From NCBI GenBank assembly GCA_964610175.1, contig CAZSVE010000059.1:1-18238 (forward strand): a stretch of 18,238 nt of DNA, in the 5' to 3' direction. The position numbers and the translations under genes are program-made. Shown piece by piece: positions 1-7,311 of the stretch. The stretch's first letter is position 1; each line of letters begins with the position of its first letter. The stretch is from CAZSVE01 sp964610175. Lineage in GTDB: Bacteria > Pseudomonadota > Gammaproteobacteria > HK1. Below the pieces are notes generated by a model. It searched no databases. It was not told where the DNA came from and worked only from the letters and a program-made list of their open reading frames with translations.

Positions 1-693
1 GTAGCTGAAGATGTCGCCGATGATGCGGATGGAGGGGTCGGGGGGATAGATGTAGGTGTTGCGCACCATGAATTCCTTGAGGATGTCGTTCTGGATGGTG
101 CCGGTGAGCTGTTCGTGTTTGACGCCCTGCTCTTCGCCGGAGACGATGAAGTAGGAGAGGACGGGGAGGACGGCGCCGTTCATGGTCATGGAGACGGACA
201 TCTTGTCCAGCGGGATGCCGTCGAAGAGGATGTTCATGTCGGCCATGGAGTCGATGGCGACTCCGGCCTTGCCGACGTCGCCGACGACGCGTTCGTTGTC
301 GGAGTCGTAGCCACGGTGGGTGGCTAGATCGAAGGCGATGGAGAGGCCCATCTGGCCCGCGGCGAGGTTGCGGCGGTAGAAGGCGTTGCTTTCTTCGGCG
401 GTGGAGAACCCGGCGTATTGACGGACGGTCCAGGGCCGGGTGACGTACATGGAAGGATAGGGGCCGCGAAGATAGGGGGGGATTCCGGCGACATAGTCGA
501 GGTAGTCGAATCCGGAGAGGTCCTCTTTTGTATAGAGGGATTTGACGTCGATGTGCTCCATGGTCTTGGAGACGAGTTCATCGAGGGGTTTGCCGGAGAG
601 CTTTTCGGCTTGTTGCTTCCACGCGTCGAAACCGGCGGTGGGGAAACCAATGGCGTCGTAGTCCAGGGTGGTGAAGTCGGGAGTTTTTGTCAT
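1..693 (-). CDS. mutB: methylmalonyl-CoA mutase large (alpha) subunit, N-terminal 231 residues, cut by window edge
   Basis: Adenosylcobalamin-dependent mutase subunit that interconverts (R)-methylmalonyl-CoA and succinyl-CoA in the cytoplasm. The reading frame is open from the ATG at 693 to the window edge, so only about the first third of a roughly 700-residue protein is present. The visible part is the start of the catalytic TIM barrel and is very family-like: RPWTVRQYAGFSTAEESNAF, FDLATHRGYDSDNERVVGDV and TGTIQNDILKEFMVRNTYIY occur in order. The cobalamin-binding C-terminal domain lies outside the window. The start is supported by a GGAG about 9 bases upstream and by the usual family N-terminus. 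A perfect 27-base palindrome lies 13 bases before the start codon. It is the last visible gene of a minus-strand series mutA, dehydrogenase, mutB; the insertion between the two mutase subunits is unusual. Confidence 0.96.
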   Translation of the reverse strand, partial: MTKTPDFTTLDYDAIGFPTAGFDAWKQQAEKLSGKPLDELVSKTMEHIDVKSLYTKEDLSGFDYLDYVAGIPPYLRGPYPSMYVTRPWTVRQYAGFSTAEESNAFYRRNLAAGQMGLSIAFDLATHRGYDSDNERVVGDVGKAGVAIDSMADMNILFDGIPLDKMSVSMTMNGAVLPVLSYFIVSGEEQGVKHEQLTGTIQNDILKEFMVRNTYIYPPDPSIRIIGDIFSY

Positions 694-706
694 TTTTGTA
701 CTCCAG

Positions 707-733
707 ATAAATTTCGACCTGGCCGAAATTTAT
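707..733 (-). promoter_or_regulatory. perfect 10-bp inverted repeat (7-base spacer) in front of mutB
   Basis: The arms ATAAATTTCG and CGAAATTTAT match perfectly around a 7-base spacer and end 13 bases before the mutB start codon. A second copy with the same geometry lies before mutA at 4174-4200. It could be an operator or an RNA hairpin close to the ribosome binding site. On the coding strand both copies are preceded by CATATA, which might serve as a -10 element, but no good -35 element is visible. Confidence 0.7.
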
Positions 734-753
734 ATGTATTAATTTGTGTGGTA

Positions 754-1980
754 TTAACCGTCGGAATCACTAATAGTCACGACTGTTTTCCACATGTGTT
801 CGCCCGTTCCATAGTCGCTAAATGCTTTCTGTACGGCTCGTTCATCATCAAAGTGTATCTCGGATGTTACCAACTTCTCTGGACTGATAATGTCAGCTTC
901 CACATAAGCGCACGCCTTTTGCAGTACAAGCGCAGTTCGGGGCATTGGATAGCATCTTTGATCGAATCCTGCCGAGTGAAGCGTGAGACCCTTAGCAAGA
1001 AGCGGCCAGAAGAATTTTGTTTTTTCCTCAATCGCATCGGCGCTGAAATGGACGTACCTGCTATTGGGCGCGAGGAGATCGGCCCCCAAAAAACGTGTAT
1101 GGGGAAACTGTTGATCTTCCGGCAAAGGAGGTAGTGCCTCGAAAAGATAATTTCCGAACGCACCCTTCGTTTTCTGGATTAGATCGTCCAGTTCCTTATT
1201 CTGTTCGCCCAGAAGGGCCGTGTAGTGCTCCAGAGGATAATCAATGAGTTTTTTTGGATGTTGCTTAAGGTCAGGAAGCAGTGTGGTTCTCTGCTCTTCG
1301 GATGGTTCTTTGATGCAAAAGGTTTCAATACTTTCCCCGTATTCCTTGTATACATCATTCACACGCTGGAGCTTCTTTTCGTCTATGTCGAGAATAGCCA
1401 CTCTGTCGACACCGTAGAGTTTTTTCATACACTGAAGCGCCAACATACCGATGCAGCCGGCCCCTAGAATTATTGCATTGTCTCCGGCATTTGGCGGATA
1501 TTTCTCTAACGCCCGCAGTACGCAACACAAGGGTTCAAGAAGACTCCCGTACCTTCGTAGTTTACTGTTTGCCGGATTGATTTTTATGACCGCTGCTCCC
1601 GGTACATCGTAGAAATTCCGTGTTGTCCAGAACCAGTCTGTTACGGAAAACTCTTTTCCACGAATTGGGTCATTCGGTAACACAAATCTAATGGCTTTGT
1701 ATTCAGCGCCTCCACCAAAATCAGTTGCTCCCATGTAAACCACATAATCACCGGCGTCGAATCGAGGGTCTCTACTTTCCTCGATCCTAGCCAGGATCTC
1801 ATGCCCCGGAACTTTCCCACTCGCATCTTCTCCAAGTTCGTTTCTCACCTGAGAAACATCTGTTCGGCAAATGGACCACTTAAGGTTCTTGAGCAATAGC
1901 TCTCCGTTTTTGATAGTAGGTTTTTCTACTTGTTTAAGATTTACAGTGTGTTGCTTGTTGTCAATTACATAAGCTTTCAT
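754..1980 (-). CDS. zinc-type medium-chain dehydrogenase (MDR superfamily), 408 aa
   Basis: Predicted NAD(P)-dependent alcohol or polyol dehydrogenase of the medium-chain dehydrogenase/reductase superfamily; the substrate is unknown. The GroES-like N-terminal half has the probable zinc ligands Cys38 (SICRTD), His60-Glu61 (PGHE) and Glu149 (LLEP). The Rossmann half has GAGCIG at 173-178 with an acidic LDID at 197-200, which favours NAD. The four-cysteine structural zinc loop of classical alcohol dehydrogenases is absent, and an extra charged stretch of about 60 residues follows the Rossmann start (about 215-290). At 408 residues it is longer than the usual 340-360. The start at 1980 is chosen over upstream alternatives because AAGGAG lies 8 bases before it; earlier starts would overlap the end of mutA. 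It begins 20 bases after mutA and ends 60 bases before mutB, so it is probably cotranscribed. It looks more AT-rich than mutA (one 60-base block 45% G+C, against up to 65% in mutA). Confidence 0.85.
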   Translation of the reverse strand: MKAYVIDNKQHTVNLKQVEKPTIKNGELLLKNLKWSICRTDVSQVRNELGEDASGKVPGHEILARIEESRDPRFDAGDYVVYMGATDFGGGAEYKAIRFVLPNDPIRGKEFSVTDWFWTTRNFYDVPGAAVIKINPANSKLRRYGSLLEPLCCVLRALEKYPPNAGDNAIILGAGCIGMLALQCMKKLYGVDRVAILDIDEKKLQRVNDVYKEYGESIETFCIKEPSEEQRTTLLPDLKQHPKKLIDYPLEHYTALLGEQNKELDDLIQKTKGAFGNYLFEALPPLPEDQQFPHTRFLGADLLAPNSRYVHFSADAIEEKTKFFWPLLAKGLTLHSAGFDQRCYPMPRTALVLQKACAYVEADIISPEKLVTSEIHFDDERAVQKAFSDYGTGEHMWKTVVTISDSDG

Positions 1981-2000
1981 CACTAATTCTCCTTGACTCA

Positions 2001-4154
2001 TCAAGAGATGGTTTTTTGCAGTTTCTGCATGAGCCCCAGGCAATTGCCGCCCATGTAGATGAAATCATCGACGCCGGCGGTCTTGAATTCTTCCACATGG
2101 TCCTTGGGGTACCCGGCCAACAGGACGGTGGCTTTGGGGTCGTTGTCTTTGAGGAGTTTGACGAGCGGCGGGACCAGTTCGGGATAGGTCTTGTCCGTGG
2201 AGCAGATGACGACGATGTTCGCGCCCGAGTCTTTGGCGGCGCGGGCGGCGTCCTTGATGGTTTGAAAACCGTTGTTGCCGATGACATGGAACCCGCCGAC
2301 TTCGAGGAAACCACGGCTAAAATCGGCCCGGGCCTTGTGTTGGGGGATGGGCCCCATGTTGGCGGAGAAGACAGAGGGAGGATTACCGCTCTTGTCGGCG
2401 TAGGCCTTGGCTGCCTGACGCAGCGCCTCGTAGGCCTCGGCGCCCCGGTGGATGCGGACGGGTTTCATGATGGTATCGAAGGTGTCTTCCACAGCCAGGG
2501 TCTTGCCGATTTCGCCAAGGGTGGCGCCCACGGTTGCGGCAATGATGGCGGCACCGACGACATCGGCGGGTTCTGCTTTGGCGAGCTTGTCGAGGGCCGA
2601 CTGGCAGGCGCTGGTGTCGATGGTTTTGCGATAGGCGACGAGTTCTTTGGTGCGTTGTGCCTGTAGGGCCAAGGCATCTTCCCGGCTGATGGTCTTCAGC
2701 GGATTGTCGTTTATGTTGGCGTACATATTGGTGCCGACGAAGATGGCCTTGCGCTTGGCGGCGTCGGAGGCGCGTTTGTCGGCGATCTCGGAGATTTTCT
2801 GCTGCACGATGCCCTTTTCCAGTGCCTCGAACATGCCACCTTCTTTTTCGATGTCCTGGAAGATGGACCAGGCCTTTTTGGCGATGGTGTCGGTGAGCGA
2901 TTCCAGGTACCAGGATCCGCCGATCGGATCGATGGTGTTGGTGAGGTTGGCTTCTTCGCGCAGGATGGTGTGGGCGTTGCGCGCGACGCGCCGCGAGAAA
3001 TCATCGGGCTCTTTGGCGACTTCGTCGTAGGGGGAAATATGCATGCTGTCGACGCCGCCGAGCACGCCGGAGAAGGCTTCGGTGGTGGCGCGGAGCATAT
3101 TGACGTGGGGGTCGTAGAGGGTCTTGTTCCAGGCGGAGGTTCGGCCATGGATGGACATCTTTTGGGATGCTTCATTGCCACCGAAGGCCTTGACGATCCT
3201 GGCCCAGGTAATGCGAGCGGCCCGCAGCTTGGCGATTTCCATGAAGAAATTGGAGCCGAGGGAGAAGGAAAACAGGATCCGCGGCGCTACTTCGTCGATG
3301 GAGGGTCCTCGGAGATGCACCTGGCGCAGGTATTCGACCGCGGTGGCCAGGACGAATCCGAGTTCTTGCGTGGCGCTGGCACCACCGTCGTGGTAGGGGT
3401 GTCCCTGGACGGAGATGGTGAGCAGTCGGGGGGCGTTGTCGATGGCCCAGTGGGTGAGTCGGGCCATGCCGTCATAGACGCCATTCAAGGGCCTGGGCAG
3501 ATGACCGTCGCGGGCGAGGGTTCCCAGGGGGTCCATGCCGATACAACCATCGAGGGCCTGGATGTCTTTGCCCTGTTTTTGCATGAGCGCAACCAGCAGC
3601 GCTGCAACGGGGATGCCCTCGGCACCCGCCTGGATAAGAAAGTGCGTCTTGGTGATGTCGACGCCTTCCAGTGCCTGTTCCAGATCCTTGACGTGATCGA
3701 TGGAAACCCCGCCCTTGCCGATGTCGTCTCCGACGTCGTCATCGGCGTCTTCTCCCATGAGCGCTGCCTGATCGAGTACCAGATTGATTGCGGTCTGCCC
3801 GCGCTCGAGATCGGCCTGCAATGCCTCATTGAAGGCCTTGGGGGTGGCGTATCGGAGTTCCTGGGTTACTTCCCAGGGTTTTTCCTGATAACCGAGGATG
3901 GAGGTTCCCCGCGCATACGGCGCGAATCCCGGGGGGGAGTCGGCGTGGGAGACGCCCGCCAGGGCGTTTTGCTGGTACATGGGCTGAAGATCGATGTCTT
4001 CATAGGTCTTGGTGATCAGCCTCTTTTCGAAAGATGCGCCCTTTAGCGCCTTTTCGGCGGTCTGACGCCATTCTTCATAACTGGGTGTCGGGAATTCCTC
4101 GAAGGAGATTGCCTTCCCTTGGGCTTCCGTCTTGTTTTGTATTTGGTTTGCCAT
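2001..4154 (-). CDS. mutA: methylmalonyl-CoA mutase small (beta) subunit, 717 aa
   Basis: Non-catalytic partner of MutB in the heterodimeric methylmalonyl-CoA mutase. The N-terminal part (to about residue 90) resembles the subunit-interaction arm. A TIM-barrel-like domain follows (about 90-530), with family-like stretches such as HGRTSAWNKTLYDPHVNMLR, ISPYDEV and IDPIGGSWYLESLTD. The C-terminal 130 residues form a cobalamin-binding-type fold (GFHVIGNNGFQTIKDAARAA) but lack the DxHxxG motif that supplies the lower cobalt ligand in MutB. This is the known difference between small and large subunits. At 717 residues it is somewhat longer than the roughly 640 of well-known small subunits. The ATG at 4154 has GGGAGG about 10 bases upstream. 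It is the first gene of the mutA-dehydrogenase-mutB series and carries a near-perfect copy of the 27-base palindrome in its leader. Confidence 0.93.
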   Translation of the reverse strand: MANQIQNKTEAQGKAISFEEFPTPSYEEWRQTAEKALKGASFEKRLITKTYEDIDLQPMYQQNALAGVSHADSPPGFAPYARGTSILGYQEKPWEVTQELRYATPKAFNEALQADLERGQTAINLVLDQAALMGEDADDDVGDDIGKGGVSIDHVKDLEQALEGVDITKTHFLIQAGAEGIPVAALLVALMQKQGKDIQALDGCIGMDPLGTLARDGHLPRPLNGVYDGMARLTHWAIDNAPRLLTISVQGHPYHDGGASATQELGFVLATAVEYLRQVHLRGPSIDEVAPRILFSFSLGSNFFMEIAKLRAARITWARIVKAFGGNEASQKMSIHGRTSAWNKTLYDPHVNMLRATTEAFSGVLGGVDSMHISPYDEVAKEPDDFSRRVARNAHTILREEANLTNTIDPIGGSWYLESLTDTIAKKAWSIFQDIEKEGGMFEALEKGIVQQKISEIADKRASDAAKRKAIFVGTNMYANINDNPLKTISREDALALQAQRTKELVAYRKTIDTSACQSALDKLAKAEPADVVGAAIIAATVGATLGEIGKTLAVEDTFDTIMKPVRIHRGAEAYEALRQAAKAYADKSGNPPSVFSANMGPIPQHKARADFSRGFLEVGGFHVIGNNGFQTIKDAARAAKDSGANIVVICSTDKTYPELVPPLVKLLKDNDPKATVLLAGYPKDHVEEFKTAGVDDFIYMGGNCLGLMQKLQKTIS

Positions 4155-4173
4155 GCCTAATCATCCTCCCAAA

Positions 4174-4200
4174 ATAGATTTCGATGGGATCGAAACCTAT
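4174..4200 (-). promoter_or_regulatory. 10-bp inverted repeat (7-base spacer) in front of mutA, second copy of the mutB element
   Basis: On the plus strand the arms are ATAGATTTCG and CGAAACCTAT with a 7-base spacer, ending 19 bases before the mutA start codon. Compared with the copy at 707-733, one position has changed on both arms (A:T to G:C). A second has changed on one arm only, which on the mutA coding strand gives a G:U pair. Pairing is therefore preserved in the mutA message. This fits an RNA hairpin, although a symmetrical protein-binding site is also possible. Confidence 0.7.
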
Positions 4201-4569
4201 ATGATTTTAGATTCACAAAAGCTCACACCAGCTCGGCGGAACCCTGTTTGTTTCGTCCAGGATTTTCCGAGGCAGAGATTATTATTTCTATGGTTGCGTA
4301 CTGTTGGGTTCGAGCGGCGCTTCGTTTTGTTTCGATTTCGAACATAGGGATGGTTTTGTGTTTCCCCCATGGGACTGCCAACCAGGGCATTCACGGTGAA
4401 ATCGGAAGTAGAACGGGGAGCGCCGATGTGCCCGGCTAGTATACTCAACCGTGCTTCGTGCCGGAACTAAATAATTTCTTTTTGGTTGCGGTTGGGCTGC
4501 GCTGGGGGATGTGGTGATTTCAAGGGGGAGGAGGGAATGGGGCTATCGAGTGGGAATAACGATATTTTG

Positions 4570-4672
4570 ATTTCCTGCTCAGCTTCGCAAATGAGTCGTC
4601 ATTTGCAGAACAGGGATTTTGCTTTACCGGTGCTTTAGGGTTGCTTAATGATCCGAGGGGAAGGTTCGCTGG
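4570..4672 (+). repeat. dispersed repeat family 1, copy 1 (divergent)
   Basis: A roughly 103-base element beginning ATTTCCTGCTCAGCTTCGCA and ending GGTTCGCTGG. It shares its first 29 bases almost completely with the copies at 13654 and 13763, and with the reverse complement of 11629-11732. Its middle part is more divergent, retaining CTTTACCGGTGCT and ATGATCCGAG. Confidence 0.65.
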
Positions 4673-4867
4673 AGATTCGTTTGCAGAGGCCCTCCTTGCA
4701 TGGGGGGGGCCGCCCGGTGACGTTTGGGGGGATGGTCACTGGATCACAGAGATCCCGAATGGGATGGGTTTTCCGATAACGAGGGTTTCCTGATTCTCGA
4801 CTCGGCCAAGCCGGTACCCGAAAGGAGTTTCGCTGGTTTCCAGACTCTCGCTTGGGAACCCTTTCCT

Positions 4868-4915
4868 CGGAAGCTATCGCTTCCGGATTTCGCTCCTAAG
4901 CTCCCGCTTGGGAGC
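4868..4915. repeat. cluster of two short hairpins
   Basis: CGGAAGC-TATC-GCTTCCG (4868-4885) and GCTCCC-GCTT-GGGAGC (4900-4915) are perfect stems with 4-base loops. They lie about 110-150 bases beyond the galU stop on the galU strand. No T-run follows, so a standard intrinsic terminator is not supported. They look like small palindromic repeat units. Confidence 0.45.
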
Positions 4916-4929
4916 GAGCGGAAGCGCGT

Positions 4930-4956
4930 GTCATTTCGACCGAAGGGAGAAATCTT
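4930..4956 (+). repeat. CATTTCGACCGAAGGGAGAA-type intergenic repeat
   Basis: The segment contains CATTTCGACCGAAGGGAGAA. From memory, very similar strings recur in intergenic DNA of many unrelated bacteria, where they produce spurious translations containing FRPKGEIF. Only one copy is present in this window, so the repeat status rests on recollection. Confidence 0.4.
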
Positions 4957-4983
4957 CTTGTTCAGGATTTCCGGGAATGGTGG

Positions 4984-5032
4984 CTGGCGAAGCTCCGTCT
5001 CGAATCGACGAAGCATGACTTAAGCGTCGGTA
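4984..5032 (-). repeat. fragment of repeat family 1 overlapping the galU stop codon
   Basis: In plus-strand orientation it aligns with the copy at 11629-11677 at about 37 of 49 positions, including GCGAAGCT, CTCGAA, CGAC and AAGCATGA. The fragment runs across the galU stop codon at 5020-5022. Confidence 0.5.
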
Positions 5033-5919
5033 CTTCGATGGTGGAAACCGGTTAAATAATCCCGGAATTCGTGTTCGACCTCCGGGTGTTTCAGGGCGTA
5101 TTCGACGGTTGCCTTGAGAAATCCGAGTTTGTTGCCGCAATCGTATCGTTTCCCGATGAACTCCAGGGCCATTACCCGCCTGTTTTTCAAAAGACGGGCG
5201 ATGCCGTCGGTGAGCTGGATTTCGCGGTGGGTGTCGGTGTCGATCCTGGCCAGGGAGTCGAAGATGTCCGGCGTCAGAATGTAACGACCGACTACGCCCA
5301 GGTTGGAAGGGGCTTGGTCTGGTGGTGGTTTTTCCACGATGGTATCGATCTCGCCTACCCGATTCGTAAAATTACCGCGGGCCCGTATTACGCCGTATTT
5401 GTCGGTGTCCATCCTGTGGATGGGCTGGACCGCCAATACGGCGGAATCATATTGAGCGTGAACTTTGGCCATTTGCGCGATGCAACCGGGGTTGGCATCG
5501 ATGAGATCGTCGGCGAGGATTACGGCGAATGGTTCGTTTCCGATGATGGAGCGAGCGCACGATATGGCGTGTCCGAGCCCAAGCGGCCTTTCCTGCCGGA
5601 TGTAAATGCAATTGGCGCGTTCGGGAAGGATACTGCGCATATCGGCAAGGAGGTGGTGCTTGCCACGCGCCTCCAGGGAGACCTCTAGTTCACATGTGCT
5701 GTCGAAATGGTCCTCGATGGCCCGTTTTTGGCGTCCGGTGACGAAAATGAGTTCGTAAATACCCGCGGCTACCGCCTCTTCGACGGCATATTGAATCAGT
5801 GGCTTGTCTACGATGGGGAGCATTTCTTTTGGGCTCGCCTTGGTGGCGGGAAGGAATCTGGTTCCGAGCCCCGCGACGGGAAAGACGGCCTTTTTGATGA
5901 CTGTGCTCGCCTTGATCAT
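5020..5919 (-). CDS. galU: UTP-glucose-1-phosphate uridylyltransferase, 299 aa
   Basis: Makes UDP-glucose from UTP and glucose 1-phosphate for surface polysaccharide and sugar-nucleotide pathways; a cytoplasmic enzyme. The nucleotidyltransferase signature is near the N-terminus (FPVAGLGTRFLPATKASPKE, about residues 13-32). It is followed by VDKPLIQYAVEEA, the ILADD metal and substrate region, IVEKP, and the C-terminal YDCGNKLGFLKA motif. Length is normal for bacterial GalU. The ATG at 5919 is preferred over a TTG-started extension to 5967 because the family N-terminus begins MIKK-like here, although no strong ribosome binding site precedes it. The last few codons and the stop overlap a repeat fragment. 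The gene lies on the same strand as the hydrolase upstream, 162 bases away, with a hairpin between them. Confidence 0.95.
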   Translation of the reverse strand: MIKASTVIKKAVFPVAGLGTRFLPATKASPKEMLPIVDKPLIQYAVEEAVAAGIYELIFVTGRQKRAIEDHFDSTCELEVSLEARGKHHLLADMRSILPERANCIYIRQERPLGLGHAISCARSIIGNEPFAVILADDLIDANPGCIAQMAKVHAQYDSAVLAVQPIHRMDTDKYGVIRARGNFTNRVGEIDTIVEKPPPDQAPSNLGVVGRYILTPDIFDSLARIDTDTHREIQLTDGIARLLKNRRVMALEFIGKRYDCGNKLGFLKATVEYALKHPEVEHEFRDYLTGFHHRSTDA

Positions 5920-5988
5920 GGATGACTGATTTCGTCGATTTGTTACCCTGAAACCGCGCCGCGGCAATGTCCGGCCTTCACGTCCTCT

Positions 5989-6009
5989 TTCATCGTCTGG
6001 GACGATGAA
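5989..6009. other. 9-bp perfect hairpin between the hydrolase gene and galU
   Basis: TTCATCGTC and GACGATGAA are perfectly complementary around a 3-base loop. The hairpin lies 72 bases beyond the hydrolase stop and 69 bases before the galU start. No T-run follows on either strand, so it may be a processing or attenuation hairpin or an operator rather than a standard terminator. Confidence 0.5.
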
Positions 6010-6081
6010 TACTCAATTGTGATTTGTTGCCTGAGAGCCCGCTGCGTGGGGCGATACCCATATCCGGTTCCCCTTGCCTCA

Positions 6082-7014
6082 TTACTTGGGGGTAGTGAAG
6101 GGGTTCGACGCGGCCTGTTTCCGAGTCATCACGGATGTTCGATTTTCTTTACGAAAAAGTTCGGCGAGGATCTTGTCCAGGTAATCGATGATGGATAGGT
6201 GGCCCCCTCCGGGCAAGAAGTGTGGGATGGCGGTGGGGATCCTGCGCTCCAAATAACGTCCCATCTGGGGTGGAATTGCCGGGTCATCCTGCCAGTACCA
6301 TAGGTGTACGGGAACCCGAATGTCTTCCAACCTGAATCCCCAGGGGCGGAGTTGAATCTTGACTTCTCGGGTCCAGCCACGAGTCCCCTTGCGGGTAGCC
6401 TCGGGGATATTCCGTTTGAATCTGGCGCGAACGGCTGGGTCCTTCAGGTGTTCGGCATCTGCCTTGGAGAGGATAGCGGCAAGATTATCGATGTGCTTTT
6501 CAGGATCACGCCCTTGTGCGCGTACCTGCAAGGTGATGGGTAGACGTAACAGCCACTCTGGCAGCTTGCCCATTTTGAAGGCCATTTTCCAGGCCGGACC
6601 CATGCCCTCATAGGGAGTCTCGCGATCGAACGGTGCTGGACCGCTGACGATGGCGGCTTGTGTGATGCGCCGCGGCAGGACATGCGCGCATACCGCTACA
6701 TAGGGCCCACCGGCGGATACACCAAAGATAGGAAATTGTTCGAGACCCAAGGCGTCGGCTAGCTGAGCGATGTCTTGGGGAAAATCGAGCAACCTTCGCT
6801 TGGGCTGGAAGTCCGAAAGACCATATCCCGGTCGATCCGGGGTAATAATGCGCACCCCCAGGCTCTTCACGAAATCCTCGCCGGAGGTACGAGTCAAGCG
6901 TGAACCAGGGTTTCCGTGGATGAAGAACACCGGATTTCCAGTTGGATCGCCATACTCACTGTACGCCAGTCGACGTCCGTCGCGAAGTTGAATGGATTTA
7001 TTTTCGAAAGACAT
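6082..7014 (-). CDS. alpha/beta-hydrolase fold protein, 310 aa
   Basis: A serine hydrolase of unknown substrate, probably cytoplasmic because no signal peptide or membrane segment is visible. The fold markers are in order: oxyanion-hole motif HGNPGS (33-38), RPGYGLSD (61-68), nucleophile elbow GVSAGG with Ser100, a cap region rich in Arg and Lys (about 135-225), an acidic residue in WQDD (Asp243 or Asp244), and His272 in GGGH. The order Ser, Asp, His and the 310-residue length are normal for the family. The ATG at 7014 is preferred over a GTG nine codons upstream because AAGG lies about 11 bases before it, and the protein then begins MSFENKSIQLRDGR, a common start for this family. It is divergent from the DUF2934 gene and co-directional with galU. 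Esterase, epoxide hydrolase and lipase are all possible activities. Confidence 0.88.
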   Translation of the reverse strand: MSFENKSIQLRDGRRLAYSEYGDPTGNPVFFIHGNPGSRLTRTSGEDFVKSLGVRIITPDRPGYGLSDFQPKRRLLDFPQDIAQLADALGLEQFPIFGVSAGGPYVAVCAHVLPRRITQAAIVSGPAPFDRETPYEGMGPAWKMAFKMGKLPEWLLRLPITLQVRAQGRDPEKHIDNLAAILSKADAEHLKDPAVRARFKRNIPEATRKGTRGWTREVKIQLRPWGFRLEDIRVPVHLWYWQDDPAIPPQMGRYLERRIPTAIPHFLPGGGHLSIIDYLDKILAELFRKENRTSVMTRKQAASNPFTTPK

Positions 7015-7311
7015 AGCTTCTTGGACCTTGAATAAATGCACAGTGTCCTTAAATTTAAGTCGAGAGGGAATGTTAAGAGCATTAGGGAATGCTAATGTAA
7101 GGTTCCGTCGAGGTTTTTACGATAATCTTACTCTGTGGTGTTTCCCTGATCTGCATCAGTTTTCTTGTCTTGCAGTTCCATGAGTTCCTGATAAGAATTC
7201 AGCGTTTCATTCGCAGGGATTGAGTTTGGGACCGTGAGATTTAAGCACGGTCGGAAGCAAGAAAACAACACAATAATAAAAATGGAATATCCCTCAGGGG
7301 AGGTAGAACCG
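7015..7311. promoter_or_regulatory. divergent intergenic region between the hydrolase and the DUF2934/phasin genes
   Basis: Both flanking genes are transcribed outward, so this 297-base region should hold promoters for each. It contains an inverted repeat at 7230-7252: GACCGTG, 9 bases, CACGGTC. A GTG-started frame passes through it but lacks a ribosome binding site. No clear -35/-10 pair could be assigned. Confidence 0.5.
7230..7252. promoter_or_regulatory. 7-bp perfect inverted repeat upstream of the DUF2934 gene
   Basis: The arms GACCGTG and CACGGTC around a 9-base spacer give a 23-base operator-sized palindrome, 59 bases before the start codon at 7312. It could bind a regulator of the phasin cluster or form a leader hairpin. 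Confidence 0.4.

Larger units (their letters stand above)
4155..5019. other. 865-base intergenic region without a convincing gene
   Basis: This lies between the mutA start and the galU stop. Open frames in it are short, overlap on both strands and match no family I recognise. It holds the mutA palindrome, a full copy of repeat family 1 (4570-4672), a cluster of small hairpins (4868-4915), a CATTTCGACC-type repeat (4930-4956) and a family 1 fragment running into galU (4984-5032). The stretch 4205-4565 contains nothing I can assign, though it should include the promoter of the mut locus. Confidence 0.6.

Noticed and set aside
418..1134. 238-codon plus-strand frame across mutB, the intergenic gap and the dehydrogenase
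   Set aside because: It is antisense to two recognised genes and lacks a ribosome binding site or recognisable domain.
2970..4046. 358-codon open frame on the plus strand opposite mutA
   Set aside because: It lies entirely antisense to a clearly conserved mutase subunit, is rich in Gly, Asp and Val as expected from complementing GC-rich codons, and resembles no family.
4197..4448. 83-codon minus-strand frame upstream of mutA
   Set aside because: Basic, Asn/Arg-rich translation without family resemblance, and it runs into the mutA leader palindrome; probably non-coding.
7234..7311. GTG-started N-terminal extension of the DUF2934 protein
   Set aside because: The ATG at 7312 has a strong GGGGAGG site at proper distance; the GTG has none and lies within an inverted repeat.
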